This document shows, piece by piece, positions 1 through 9,829 of a stretch of 64,000 nucleotides of DNA (positions within the stretch are counted from its first letter, which is position 1; every line of letters starts with the position of its first letter). The stretch is taken from NCBI GenBank assembly GCA_024998595.1, contig JACOEK010000003.1, forward strand, positions 186,001 to 250,000. Direction: 5' to 3'. The position numbers were made by a program, and so were the translations under genes. The stretch is from Nitrospira sp. Its GTDB lineage: Bacteria > Nitrospirota > Nitrospiria > Nitrospirales > Nitrospiraceae. The notes beneath the pieces were generated by a model. That model saw only the letters and a list, made by a program, of their open reading frames with translations, had not been told where the DNA came from and ran no database searches.

Positions 1-3000
1 TACAGCGTCGCCATTCGAATCCAGAGATCCCAGTCTTCGTGCGCAAACAGCGATTCGTCGAAATTCCCCACTTGATCGAGGAGACTTCTTTCGTGCATCA
101 CGCAGAGCACAGGAAAATAGTTGCCGAGCAGCAGATCGATGCAATTGAAGTCGTGCGAATACGGGATATCCCGTCCTGTGACAACATATCCTTCGCCCTG
201 CCGCACTTCATGGACGCGCCAGGCGTCCGTATAGGCGATCTTGTGCTCCCCACCCTGGAGGGCCTTGACCAAGGTCTCCAAATGATTCGGGAGGTAGGTG
301 TCGTCGTCGTCGAGATAGGCGATATAGGTACCTTTGGCCGCCCGGAGTCCTGTATTGCGCGCCGCTGCCAGTCCACGATTGTGATCGTGACGGATCGTGG
401 TGATACGCCCGGCCTTGTTCAGCGGCGCGACCACCTCGTTTACATCGGTCGCGCTATCATTGACGACGATGATCTCAAAATCCTGGTAGGTCTGGGTCAA
501 CACGCTGTTGAGAGCGACCTGTAGCCTGTCCGGCCGATTGTAGGTCGGCACAATGACGGAGACCATCGGCGGGCGCGTAAACGAGGGCACTGGAGCAGGA
601 CCTCGTCGCTGGCACGCCCAGATCTGATAGATGGGAACGAGCTTCAGTTTTGTGAAGTCAGCGGGGGTCGGTGCGGGGATATACCGCAGCGAGGGAAGTT
701 CGCAGTGCACCCGCTCCAGGCCGAGTTCACAGAATCCTTGCGACGTGAAGATGCCGCGCAGTTGTGCTTCTGTGACCCAATCTTCAACCGGCTGGCAGGG
801 AGGCGCGATCGTCTTCCACTGTTCCCACATCTCCCCGCGTGGCGTCGTCAGGATGACATAGCCATCCGGCTTCAACAGTGTGGCCAATTCCGCGACAAAG
901 CCTTCCTTCCGGCCGTGCGGGATATGTTCGATGACTTCCGAACAGAGGATGACATCGTAGGGAGCAAAATCGGGTCGACTGAGCACGCTCTGGGCGGTGC
1001 CCGCTTCGAATCGCAGGTGCGGAAACAACCGTCGTGCGTGCTCGATGACGCCAGCCACCGGTTCGATGCCTTCGCATGTGCCATAGGTTGTCGCCAAATT
1101 CGTCAGCCAACCTCGTCCGCATCCAACATCCAGGATGCGCAGTTGCCGCTCCGGGTCCGCCTGACGTACACGGCGGAGCAGATATTCCAGAAACGAAGCG
1201 ATCTTGCTCCAACGGGCGGCTTCATCCTGATTGGGGGCAGCTGACGACCAGCCTCGACTGTTGACGAACATGTCGACGTAAAACTGATCCTGCTGCTTCT
1301 GCTCTTGAGGCGTCGGCGCGGAATTCGGTAACGCCTGGCGGCCTGCCGAGCCCAACGGTGCTTGATTGAACCCGTCCATCACGACCCCTTTCGTTTCGAC
1401 CTGTCGCCTTGAAGCGGGCGATGCTTCGGAAGTTCCTGCTTGCGCAAAGAGGCAGCGGAATTGTTCACGGAGTGCGTCCCGCCGCTGAGCGATAGAGACT
1501 GGTGTGGCAAAGGAATGAGAACTCGGCCGCCCTTCGATCAATGCGTCCCAGGCCGTCAATACGTTCGTCCAGTCATGTGACTGCGCCCAATGCTCTCGGC
1601 CGAGCCGGCCGAGCTCAGCGCAGAACTCCGGATGCGACCTCAGCGTCTGTACGGCCGAGGCGAATTGCGACAACGGCAGGACTAATCCACCCGCATGCTC
1701 AGCCGCCGTTCCACAATCCGGCGTGGCGAGCCAGGGCCGGCCGAGGCTCATCGCTTCCAACAAACACAGAGGAGAAACCTCCGCATGCGACGCAAGCACC
1801 ACGAGATCTGCCGCTGCCAGCGCCGAAGCCACATCGGTGGGATCCAGGCCTGCAAGCAGCCGGACATCGGGTCTTCTCACCAGGTGGGCCTTCACGGCTT
1901 GGACATACTCGGTTTCATGCGTGTCATTGCCGATCAGAACCAACTGCATCCCTTCCGGCAGATGGTCGAGGGCATCGAGCAATCCCGGATGATTTTTCAC
2001 CTTGTAGAGGTTGGCGAGATGGACCACCAGAAACGTGTCGCGGGCAATCCCGTAGCGCTGCCTGAAATCGTCCTTGGTTGCGAGTGCCGCCGTGCCGTTC
2101 GGAATGACGCAGGTTGGAATCCGGCGTTCCTGAAAGAACCGCTCGTCGTATCCATCGCCGCCGAAGGTGACGACCGCGTGTACCCGTTGCCCCAGTTGCG
2201 ACAACATGGTTCGACCCTGCTCGCTCCCCTGCAACGCCTCATCGATTTCTTTGTTGATGGTGGGTTGCAGAATGAATCGAGTGGGACAGTCTTTGGGAAT
2301 CGCAAGCGCCGCATAAAACATCAGGTGCAGCGGGGCGCCCAGGAGGATGCAGGCGCCGTACTGCCCCGATTCAAGCAACCGCTTCACTTCCAGCATGGAA
2401 TAGGGGCTGGTAGTTTCAAAGTCGCTGGGAAAGGTGAGGTCGATGATGGGAATGCCACGATAAGATTTCGTCTTGCGCTCAGGGAGCGCATAGGTCGCCA
2501 CCTCGACCGCATGTCCTCGCGACTGCAGGCCGAGGGCCAAGCTTTCTGCCACCTTCTCCACCCCGCCGACGGAAGGCCAAAAATACGGCGTGACGATGAG
2601 GATTCGGGAGGCAATATTTCTCCGGGGCGGCGGCGCCGGGGCTGCGCTCTGAACTGTCCGGGGCTCCGGCGTTTTCCCGACCGTTGTTTCCGCTGCCCAA
2701 CAGACCTCCGAAGGAGTCAGGGGTGTATTCGCCACCGGAGTTGTGCGGCGGGTCGAATCATAGGGCTGGCTCACCGGTGGATTGTCACGGAACAGCCGGG
2801 AGAAGACGTCCAGCTCTTTCAGGACATAGGCTCGCGCATCCTTTTCGCGATCGACCGATCGAGGGCCTTCGATGATTCCATGTGCGGCGCCAAGCAACGC
2901 AAACAGCGAAAGAAGATCTCCGGTTGCTCGAAACTGCTCGGCCTTGCTGCGAATGTCGGAAGTCAGGGTGTTCCACTCCCGGATGTCTTTTTCATACATC

Positions 3001-4727
3001 GTCTTATACCGACGATAGATGGTCTCCGGGGTATACAGAGTCCCATGCCGGCCCAGGACATCCGGATGCAGCACCCAACGCACGCCACGTTCACCCATCT
3101 GTTCGAGCAAGTTCATCTCACTCGCCTTCACATTCTGAAAAGCGAAGGGCTTCATGGCCGCCGTACGATAAATCTTGATGCCTTGTATGGGACAGGCGCG
3201 ATCCTCGTCGTAGAGATGAAAACAGATCATGCCCACCTCGGCGGGCGCCCGCCGCATCATGCCGGCCATTCTGGCCGCCGCGTCGGGATTGAGAATCATG
3301 TCTTCATCCACCTGGATAAAGAACTCGGTGCAACAGTCCGTGATCATGCGTTGCGCCGCCGCGCTGAATGGCGCGACATTGCGGATGATCTCGACATGGA
3401 ATGGACCGCCTTGCTGAGCATCCACGGCCGCCTTACAGGCAGGATACGCCGGATCGTCGACCGTGAGGATATAGATGGTCGTGTCGATGTGGTCTGAGGG
3501 TTCTCTACGATGCTGGTCGATAGCTGGAACGATCTGGCCGGCCTGTTCCGCGCCTGGTTTCGAAGAAGAAAGCGCGTAGGCAGCACCGGTCTCCTGGACT
3601 CCGTATACAGGCTTGGTGCCCGACCTGATCCACGCGAGCGTGTCAGCCAAACGTCGTTCGCTGGTGTGATAGGCTCGCAATTTCTGCTGGGCCTTGTGGG
3701 CCAGTCGCATTGCCAATGAGTCATCAGTCAGCAGGCGATCCAAAACTTCTGCCAACGACTCCGGCCGACTTGGGGAAAAATAAAGGATCTCCTCCCCTTC
3801 GACAAACAGACCGTTATTCATCGGATGTTCCGGCACGGCATAGGACACCATCGGTCGGCCGGCGGCGATTCCTTCAAATACCCGACCACCAAAGAATCTC
3901 GCCAGGCTCGGCAGGTTGACGATCGCCGCCCATTGCGGCAATTGGTTCATCCACTCCCGAAACTCTCCTTCGCGCACCTCCTGCAACATCTTCGTATAGT
4001 GCGCCAGTTCTTCGGCAGGCATGCCCGCAGGTGTGGCCAACCGTTGGATGGCCGACGACTGTAGCCGATCGAACAGTTGCTGAAACATCGTCGGCGCCGA
4101 CGGCCGGGCAAAGGTGAGACAAGACTTCAGCGCGGGATGATGGAGCCACTGCTCACGGGGACCATAGGGGACGCCGTGGAAGACGCCGACCCGATGGACG
4201 GCCGGATTGGACGTGGTGCTGATAAAACGTTCGGGCACCATCGGCGGCCACCACAGCGCCGGAACGCCTGTGTGCGCAGTGGTTGGCTCCACGTCGCATT
4301 CGTCCGGAACGAGCACGTGGGTCAATGCACGAACCTGTTGTTCAACCAACCCCTGCCGCGCTCGAAGATGATGGGCCCAGGCGTAATCCTCTTCGCTATA
4401 CTGCAACGATTCCATGATGATACCGACCCGGATCGGCGCCAACTCACTCAGCCACTGTAAAATCGCGTCATCGAGAGGCGCGTGGACCAGCCACACCCAC
4501 ACCTGGTCGAACCGTTGGCCGGCGACCATCCGCTTCATGTGTGCCAGCCAGCTCTTGCTCGAATAGGGCGCATCGGCAATCAACGGAAGCGTGACACATT
4601 CCACACCACTCGCCCGCAACCCTTCAGCGACGCCGAAACAGGCCGGATAGGTCCAGGCGCGAGCTTGCTTCCACGTTGGAAACTCCAACTGCAAGAGAAG
4701 GATTCTCGTGGGTGGACGTGGTGTCAT
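1..4727 (-). CDS. Giant multidomain glycosyltransferase/methyltransferase (3' end outside window)
   Basis: One uninterrupted reading frame of about 1,575 codons starts at the ATG at 4727 and leaves the window without a stop. Visible domains in order: an N-terminal GT-B-like half (about 8-380; EGIAAGRPMVSYAVPEHP near 280); a GT-A-like segment (about 417-600; IYILTVDDPAYP, then FIQVDEDMI with a DxD-type motif); a proline-rich linker (about 670-700); a GT4 domain (about 708-1060; ILIVTPYFWPSVGGVEKVAE); a class I SAM methyltransferase (about 1170-1330; ILDVGCGRGW); and a GT2 domain (from about 1387; VSVIVPTYNRP, IAYLDDDDTY). It probably assembles and methylates several residues of one glycan in the cytoplasm. 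It is the most distal visible gene of the glycan operon, 30 bp after the radical SAM gene. The domain calls are solid; acceptor and sugars are unknown. Confidence 0.88.
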   Translation of the reverse strand, partial: MTPRPPTRILLLQLEFPTWKQARAWTYPACFGVAEGLRASGVECVTLPLIADAPYSSKSWLAHMKRMVAGQRFDQVWVWLVHAPLDDAILQWLSELAPIRVGIIMESLQYSEEDYAWAHHLRARQGLVEQQVRALTHVLVPDECDVEPTTAHTGVPALWWPPMVPERFISTTSNPAVHRVGVFHGVPYGPREQWLHHPALKSCLTFARPSAPTMFQQLFDRLQSSAIQRLATPAGMPAEELAHYTKMLQEVREGEFREWMNQLPQWAAIVNLPSLARFFGGRVFEGIAAGRPMVSYAVPEHPMNNGLFVEGEEILYFSPSRPESLAEVLDRLLTDDSLAMRLAHKAQQKLRAYHTSERRLADTLAWIRSGTKPVYGVQETGAAYALSSSKPGAEQAGQIVPAIDQHRREPSDHIDTTIYILTVDDPAYPACKAAVDAQQGGPFHVEIIRNVAPFSAAAQRMITDCCTEFFIQVDEDMILNPDAAARMAGMMRRAPAEVGMICFHLYDEDRACPIQGIKIYRTAAMKPFAFQNVKASEMNLLEQMGERGVRWVLHPDVLGRHGTLYTPETIYRRYKTMYEKDIREWNTLTSDIRSKAEQFRATGDLLSLFALLGAAHGIIEGPRSVDREKDARAYVLKELDVFSRLFRDNPPVSQPYDSTRRTTPVANTPLTPSEVCWAAETTVGKTPEPRTVQSAAPAPPPRRNIASRILIVTPYFWPSVGGVEKVAESLALGLQSRGHAVEVATYALPERKTKSYRGIPIIDLTFPSDFETTSPYSMLEVKRLLESGQYGACILLGAPLHLMFYAALAIPKDCPTRFILQPTINKEIDEALQGSEQGRTMLSQLGQRVHAVVTFGGDGYDERFFQERRIPTCVIPNGTAALATKDDFRQRYGIARDTFLVVHLANLYKVKNHPGLLDALDHLPEGMQLVLIGNDTHETEYVQAVKAHLVRRPDVRLLAGLDPTDVASALAAADLVVLASHAEVSPLCLLEAMSLGRPWLATPDCGTAAEHAGGLVLPLSQFASAVQTLRSHPEFCAELGRLGREHWAQSHDWTNVLTAWDALIEGRPSSHSFATPVSIAQRRDALREQFRCLFAQAGTSEASPASRRQVETKGVVMDGFNQAPLGSAGRQALPNSAPTPQEQKQQDQFYVDMFVNSRGWSSAAPNQDEAARWSKIASFLEYLLRRVRQADPERQLRILDVGCGRGWLTNLATTYGTCEGIEPVAGVIEHARRLFPHLRFEAGTAQSVLSRPDFAPYDVILCSEVIEHIPHGRKEGFVAELATLLKPDGYVILTTPRGEMWEQWKTIAPPCQPVEDWVTEAQLRGIFTSQGFCELGLERVHCELPSLRYIPAPTPADFTKLKLVPIYQIWACQRRGPAPVPSFTRPPMVSVIVPTYNRPDRLQVALNSVLTQTYQDFEIIVVNDSATDVNEVVAPLNKAGRITTIRHDHNRGLAAARNTGLRAAKGTYIAYLDDDDTYLPNHLETLVKALQGGEHKIAYTDAWRVHEVRQGEGYVVTGRDIPYSHDFNCIDLLLGNYFPVLCVMHERSLLDQVGNFDESLFAHEDWDLWIRMATL

Positions 4728-4757
4728 GATGCGTCGGGTGCCTTTCTGCTCCGGTAA

Positions 4758-6383
4758 CTAGCCGTTGGGGTTGCTGGGATGGCCGAAATGTCCAGCCGGT
4801 GCCGCTGCCGTTCTCGTGGTGGAAGCGATGGTCAACAGCGGCGCCGCGCTGCTCGAGGCGGTCGGGCCGACTCCCACGGGCTGCGCGCTCATGGCCGGTT
4901 CCTGAATGCGACCGAAGGCCCCGTCTCCCAGACTGATAAGCTGCTCCTGCGATGCCCGCCCCGAAGCAGCGAAGAGCTTTTTAGAAAGGAGGCGCGCCAC
5001 ACGGACCAGCATGAGGGAGCCGCCGATGACGCCGTGTTTCTGCAGCATGGGAATCCAGCGCCAGGGGGCGGAGTAGATACTCACAAAGCCTTCGTTCTGG
5101 AGGTCGATCAGGTCATTAGGCGTCAACTCCCCCACTGTCGTGACGGCCGATCCATAGCGCCGGTATTCGGAGAAATCCTGCGTCATCAACCGGACGCCCT
5201 TCTCGCCGTTGACCGCCAGTTTGTGAAACTCGGTCCCGGGATAGGGCACCGCGATGGCAAAGTTCGCCTGTTTGACTTCCCTGGCCTGCCGCAGGAACTT
5301 CAACGTCGCCCGGACCGTTTCTCTGGTTTCCCCCGGCAATCCGATCATTACGGAATTCAAGGCTTCGACTGCGTACTTGTTGCAGATCCCGTTCGCCTTC
5401 ACGTAGTGCTCCAGCGGAACCTGTTTTTTCATCGTTCTTCGAATTTCTGGATCGACCGTTTCGAGTCCGAAGGACAGGCGGATGAGGCCACTCTTGACCA
5501 AGCGGGCAATCACCTCTTCCTCAACGAGGTTCGCTCTGGTGCTACCTTCGAATGTAATCTGCAACCCTTCCTGATCGATGAGGTCGCAGATTTCTAGAAT
5601 ATGATCTTTCCAGAGCGTCATCACATCGTCGACGATATAAAAGTGGCGGGTGCCGAAGATCTCCACCACCTGCTTCATTTCATTCACGACCGATCGCGGA
5701 GAGCGCACGCGCATCTCGGTGGTCTTGAGGGCTTCCGAGGCGCAGAAGATACATTTCCAGGGACAGCCGCGCATGGTTTGAATCGACGTGAACGGCAGAC
5801 GACCGCGTAATGTCCCGAGCTTGTACTGGGACATCGGCAGGCGGTGCCGCGCAGGAATCGGCAGGGCATCGAGATTCGTGATGTCGGCCGGCTGACCGGT
5901 TGAGACCACCTCGCCGTTCCGGCGATAGATGATCCCGGCGACCGCAGACAGATCTCTCTGCTGTTCATAGGCGTTCAGGAATTGCGGCCAGGACTCTTCC
6001 GCCTCACCGATGAAGGCATAGTCGAAGCAGCTCAGCAGCGCCTGCTCCTTCATGATGGTGATATGAGGACCGCCGACAACGATGGGGATATCCGGCGCCA
6101 GCCGTTTGATGCCTTCCGCGACGGTTTTACTGAGATGGAAAAAGGGGCTCGTCGCCGTAAAACCGATGAGGTCCGGTTTCATCGCGACTGCTCGCTGGAC
6201 CATCTCGTCCAACGGAACCTGCTCGGATTCACCGTCGAGGATCGTCACGTTGTGTCCGTGGCGTTCGGCAATGGCGGCCAGCAGCGCGAGGTTCAACGGC
6301 GGCCAGGTCGAATTCCGGCGGGCGAAGTGGCCGAAAAGTCCATAGGCCCCGGTCCATGTGGGATACAGCAACAAGACGTTCAT
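4758..6383 (-). CDS. B12-binding-domain radical SAM protein
   Basis: 541 residues. The N-terminal Rossmann-like half (MNVLLLYPTW, then LLAAIAERHGHNVTILDGE) matches the cobalamin-binding domain of class B radical SAM enzymes. The radical SAM core follows with the CxxxCxxC cluster motif at C207, C211 and C214 (RGCPWKCIFCASE), and a later GLETVDPEIRRTM strand typical of the barrel. Known members methylate unactivated carbons or rearrange substrates. Within this operon the substrate is likely a sugar nucleotide or glycan, which is inference. The ATG at 6383 has an AGGTGAT ribosome site. The C-terminus (about residues 480-541) is Ala/Pro-rich and of unclear role. Confidence 0.82.
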   Translation of the reverse strand: MNVLLLYPTWTGAYGLFGHFARRNSTWPPLNLALLAAIAERHGHNVTILDGESEQVPLDEMVQRAVAMKPDLIGFTATSPFFHLSKTVAEGIKRLAPDIPIVVGGPHITIMKEQALLSCFDYAFIGEAEESWPQFLNAYEQQRDLSAVAGIIYRRNGEVVSTGQPADITNLDALPIPARHRLPMSQYKLGTLRGRLPFTSIQTMRGCPWKCIFCASEALKTTEMRVRSPRSVVNEMKQVVEIFGTRHFYIVDDVMTLWKDHILEICDLIDQEGLQITFEGSTRANLVEEEVIARLVKSGLIRLSFGLETVDPEIRRTMKKQVPLEHYVKANGICNKYAVEALNSVMIGLPGETRETVRATLKFLRQAREVKQANFAIAVPYPGTEFHKLAVNGEKGVRLMTQDFSEYRRYGSAVTTVGELTPNDLIDLQNEGFVSIYSAPWRWIPMLQKHGVIGGSLMLVRVARLLSKKLFAASGRASQEQLISLGDGAFGRIQEPAMSAQPVGVGPTASSSAAPLLTIASTTRTAAAPAGHFGHPSNPNG

Positions 6384-6456
6384 AGATCACCTCATGTGAG
6401 CGACTACAGACCCTTCCTCAACCAACCCGATGCGGTACATCGTGACGATCCACCCA

Positions 6457-8295
6457 TTACGGCTGTGACTGATCCGTCCGGCGAACGACATCGGGGTATT
6501 CCGGGTTCATCCATCCTTCAGCCGGCTCGATCACCATGTTGGCGCGGAATTCTTCACGAGGCAGATAGGGATACATATCCTCGATGGGCGTCTTCCACCC
6601 GAAAATCCTCGGCTCGTACGTGTGGAATTCATGCATGTCCACATCGCAGACGACCGGCCCGTCAAACCGCAGTACGTCGTCGATCTTCGCATCCATTTCG
6701 GCATGATTCGCGATCGCCACGGTCTTGATGCCGTAGGCCTGGACGATCTTCAGAAAGTCCGGCGGGTTGTACCCTTTCGGCCCGCAAGCTTCTGCGCGGC
6801 CCTGAAAGTTCGTTTCCTGATAGGCTTTGGTGATGCCGTAAATGTGATTGTTGAGGATGAACGTTTTGACTTTGACGCCATAGTTCACGAAGGTCTGCAA
6901 CTCCTGGGGGTTCATATTGAACCCCCCGTCGCCGATCGTGCAGACCACTCGACGCGAAGGATCGGCAAACCAGGCTCCCATCGCACCCGCAAACGAGAAT
7001 CCCATGGGTGAGTTGCCGTTGTTCGTGAGGTTTCTCTGGCCGTATTTGGTTTCGAAGGCGTGGTTGCTGACAACGATATTGCCGCCGCAGTCCCCGACCA
7101 AAATGTCCGTGGCTCCCATTTTTTCTGAAAGACGGCGCATGAACGCATAAGGATGTACCCGCTCGCGTTGGGCGAAGAACTCCGGGCGAACCGGATCGTA
7201 CCGGCGCTTCCACTCCATGACTCTTGCCGTCCAGGCAGAGAAATCCGGCAACGGCTTACTGCGGCGATCCAAGGCGATTAACAGTCGTTGGGTAAACACT
7301 TTCGCGTCGCAGAGAATGTTCACATCGAACGGCACCTGTTGAAACTTTCGCTGCACCATCGCCGGGTCGATTTCGATCAGATACTTCCTGGCGTGGCGGG
7401 CGAAACTCTGCACGTTACCACCGGTGATGCGTCCTGAAATGCGGCTCCCGATGGACAACAGGAGATCGCTGTTCTGAATGCCGAAGTTACGTCCGGCGCC
7501 GCCATAGGTCCCGACCCGGCCGCCATAGTTCTCGTAGTCCGAGCTGATGACATCCAGCGCATTCCAGGTCGGAAAGCAGGGGATATTCAACCGCCGTCCC
7601 AGTGCCCGCACGTCGTCCTGGGCATCGGCCAGGCGCACGCCTCCTCCGACAAGAATCACGGGACGTTCCGCCTGTTGGAGGTCACTGATGAAACGGGCGA
7701 TCTGCCGATCAACGACCGTGAGGTCGAAGCTCATGGCGGCGGGTGACTCGAAGCCGGTCAGTTGCTTCGGATCGATCAGGGCTTTCTGCACATTGAGCGG
7801 AATATCCAGCAGCACCGGTCCAGGGCGTCCCTCTTGAGACATCCACAAGGCCTTTTCCAGTTCGAATCGGACGTCTTCGGGATTCACGATCATTTTGGCG
7901 TATTTGGTCACCGGCGCCGCCATCGCGACAATGTCCGTTTCCTGAAACCCGATTTGTCGAATCGAAGGGTCCGGTCGGAGGAACCGGGAGTTGATCTGGC
8001 CCGTGAGGAAGACGCAGGGAATCGAATCGTAGAAACAATTGCCCATGGCCGTCAGCAGGTTCATGCCGCCGGGGCCGCTGGTCGCGATGGCCACACCGGG
8101 AATCCCTTTCACTTTGGCATAGGCTTCCGCGGCAAACCCGCCGGCCTGTTCATGCATGACCGCGACATAGTCCGTGGCGGCGGTGCGCGTAAACGCATCG
8201 ATCAAATCGCCATTGGCGGCCCCATACACCACGAACATCTTATCGATGCCGCATTCCGCCAATGTATTGATGATGTAGTCCGCAACCTTGATCAT
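6457..8295 (-). CDS. ThDP-dependent acetolactate-synthase-like enzyme (YerE-like candidate)
   Basis: 612 residues from the ATG at 8295, which has a strong AAAGGAG site; the longer frame would overlap the preceding gene. The three-domain fold of the acetohydroxyacid synthase/pyruvate decarboxylase family is visible. The catalytic Glu is in HEQAGG near residue 49, the central domain is DHS-like, and the ThDP motif GDGG...NN starts near residue 453 (IGDGGFNMNPQELQ to ILNNHIYG). It is not in an ilv context: neighbours are sugar-nucleotide genes. YerE of yersiniose synthesis belongs to this family and adds a two-carbon unit from pyruvate to a 3,6-dideoxy-4-keto sugar. A similar role here is inference, supported by the ColD-like dehydratase in the same operon. 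Confidence 0.85.
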   Translation of the reverse strand: MIKVADYIINTLAECGIDKMFVVYGAANGDLIDAFTRTAATDYVAVMHEQAGGFAAEAYAKVKGIPGVAIATSGPGGMNLLTAMGNCFYDSIPCVFLTGQINSRFLRPDPSIRQIGFQETDIVAMAAPVTKYAKMIVNPEDVRFELEKALWMSQEGRPGPVLLDIPLNVQKALIDPKQLTGFESPAAMSFDLTVVDRQIARFISDLQQAERPVILVGGGVRLADAQDDVRALGRRLNIPCFPTWNALDVISSDYENYGGRVGTYGGAGRNFGIQNSDLLLSIGSRISGRITGGNVQSFARHARKYLIEIDPAMVQRKFQQVPFDVNILCDAKVFTQRLLIALDRRSKPLPDFSAWTARVMEWKRRYDPVRPEFFAQRERVHPYAFMRRLSEKMGATDILVGDCGGNIVVSNHAFETKYGQRNLTNNGNSPMGFSFAGAMGAWFADPSRRVVCTIGDGGFNMNPQELQTFVNYGVKVKTFILNNHIYGITKAYQETNFQGRAEACGPKGYNPPDFLKIVQAYGIKTVAIANHAEMDAKIDDVLRFDGPVVCDVDMHEFHTYEPRIFGWKTPIEDMYPYLPREEFRANMVIEPAEGWMNPEYPDVVRRTDQSQP

Positions 8296-8320
8296 GGAGG
8301 CTCCTTTCCCTACGTTCATG

Positions 8321-9829
8321 CTATGCCGCCCGGGTTCCCGTCTGATCATGATGGCGCCGGGGCACCTGGTGCCCGCACATCTCCGTCACATGAGCGACGA
8401 CGCGCGGCCCGAACGTTTTCTCCAACAGAGTCAGATAACTGGGATGGCCGAAGTACTCCAGGAATGCGCGATCGCGAAAATCCAGGACTTGGGTTGCGGT
8501 GAGGCTGTCGGTCGGCAACGGCATGCATTCGTAGGCATGTTGCGAGTATCCGATCCACCCTGGTCCGCCCTGGTCATCCGGCAGAGCCCATTGCTTCTGT
8601 TTCGCCAGCCCGTACAACGCGGAACCGGGATAGGCCATGGCGCAGTAAAAATTCGCCCACTCGGTATTGAGCGTCAGGGCCAAGTCTAAGGTGGCGCGCA
8701 TGCTGTCGACTGTGTCGTCCGGAAGGCCGAAGATATAATTGGCCGCCACATGGATCCCGTAGGAGCGGATGCGGTCCACGGTGGCCACGATCTCACGTTC
8801 ACCGAACCGCCCCTTTTCGACCCCGTCACGGACATGCTGGCTGCCGGATTCGATGCCGAGTCCCAGCCACGTAAATCCGGCGCGCGCCAATTTCTCCAAC
8901 ACCTCATCCTGCACCGTATCGACTCGCGCGTAAGCCCAGATGTTCAGGCGATAACCCCGTTCGATGATCCGGTCGCAAATGCCAATGACATGGCGGCGGT
9001 TCAAGACGAACATCTCATCCGGAATTTTGATATTCGTGACGCCGTACTCACGAACTAGACGGTCGATCTGCCCGATGACATTGTCGGGGCTCCAGACACG
9101 CAACATGGGCGTGCCGAACGGCGCGTTGATGCAGCAAAAAGAGCAGGTAAACGGACATCCCAGGCTCGTTTGAAGGGACGCGTAGGGCGATCGTGCCTCG
9201 GGATTTCCAAAACAATGCCAATTGTGGGCGCGATACCGGCTCATATCGAGCAGATCCCACGCTTGACCAGGCAGGTCACGATCCAGATTGGTCAACAGCG
9301 GCGCGGGCGCATTCCCGACCGGATTCCCCGCTTCCATGTGCCACAGTCCCGGAACGTCTCGCAGCGAATGTTGCGGTGTCCGCAAGGCGACGACCAGGCC
9401 GAAAATGGTGGCCGGTCCCTCTCCCTGACACACATAGGTGTAGGGCTCCTCCAGCAAGGTACGTTTCGGCAACGCTGAGGGGTGGGTGCCCATCACTAAT
9501 GTGGGAATGTCGGCCAACGTGTTGAGGATTTCGCAGACCTTCCGGCCGGCTGGCATACATTGCGTGGACGCCGATGGCTGTTGCCCATAAATGACGAAGA
9601 CCGCCAGCCTGGGCCCAATTGCCGCGATCTGTTCTGCCGTCTGCTGATGATTGAGGCCCTGGGCCTCTGCGTCCAAAATGGCGACAGAGCAACTGTGGTT
9701 GCGGACATAGGTAGCGATTAAACCCGACCAGACTGGAGGTTCAATGGCCGCCAGGTCCCGGCTCAGGCCTTGATACACCTGTACCCGACTGGGCGGGGTG
9801 ACCAGCAACACGTCAAGCGGCTTGGACAC
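8321..9829 (-). CDS. B12-binding-domain radical SAM protein
   Basis: 502 residues from the GTG at 9829, chosen for its GGGAGG site 5 bases upstream; it overlaps the aminotransferase stop by 17 bp. The N-terminal part (LDVLLVTPPSRVQVYQG, LDAEAQGL) resembles a cobalamin-binding domain. The radical SAM motif CPFTCSFC gives C225, C229 and C232, followed by the barrel segment LGLGIESGSQHVRDGVEKG. The paralogue at 4758-6383 has the same architecture, and two such enzymes in one sugar operon suggest two separate radical steps such as C-methylation, deoxygenation or epimerisation. The exact reaction cannot be read from sequence. Confidence 0.82.
   Translation of the reverse strand: MSKPLDVLLVTPPSRVQVYQGLSRDLAAIEPPVWSGLIATYVRNHSCSVAILDAEAQGLNHQQTAEQIAAIGPRLAVFVIYGQQPSASTQCMPAGRKVCEILNTLADIPTLVMGTHPSALPKRTLLEEPYTYVCQGEGPATIFGLVVALRTPQHSLRDVPGLWHMEAGNPVGNAPAPLLTNLDRDLPGQAWDLLDMSRYRAHNWHCFGNPEARSPYASLQTSLGCPFTCSFCCINAPFGTPMLRVWSPDNVIGQIDRLVREYGVTNIKIPDEMFVLNRRHVIGICDRIIERGYRLNIWAYARVDTVQDEVLEKLARAGFTWLGLGIESGSQHVRDGVEKGRFGEREIVATVDRIRSYGIHVAANYIFGLPDDTVDSMRATLDLALTLNTEWANFYCAMAYPGSALYGLAKQKQWALPDDQGGPGWIGYSQHAYECMPLPTDSLTATQVLDFRDRAFLEYFGHPSYLTLLEKTFGPRVVAHVTEMCGHQVPRRHHDQTGTRAA

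Noticed and set aside
1695-3497. A 600-residue plus-strand frame
   Set aside because: Antisense to the giant glycosyltransferase; no recognisable domain, biased composition typical of antisense frames in GC-rich genes.
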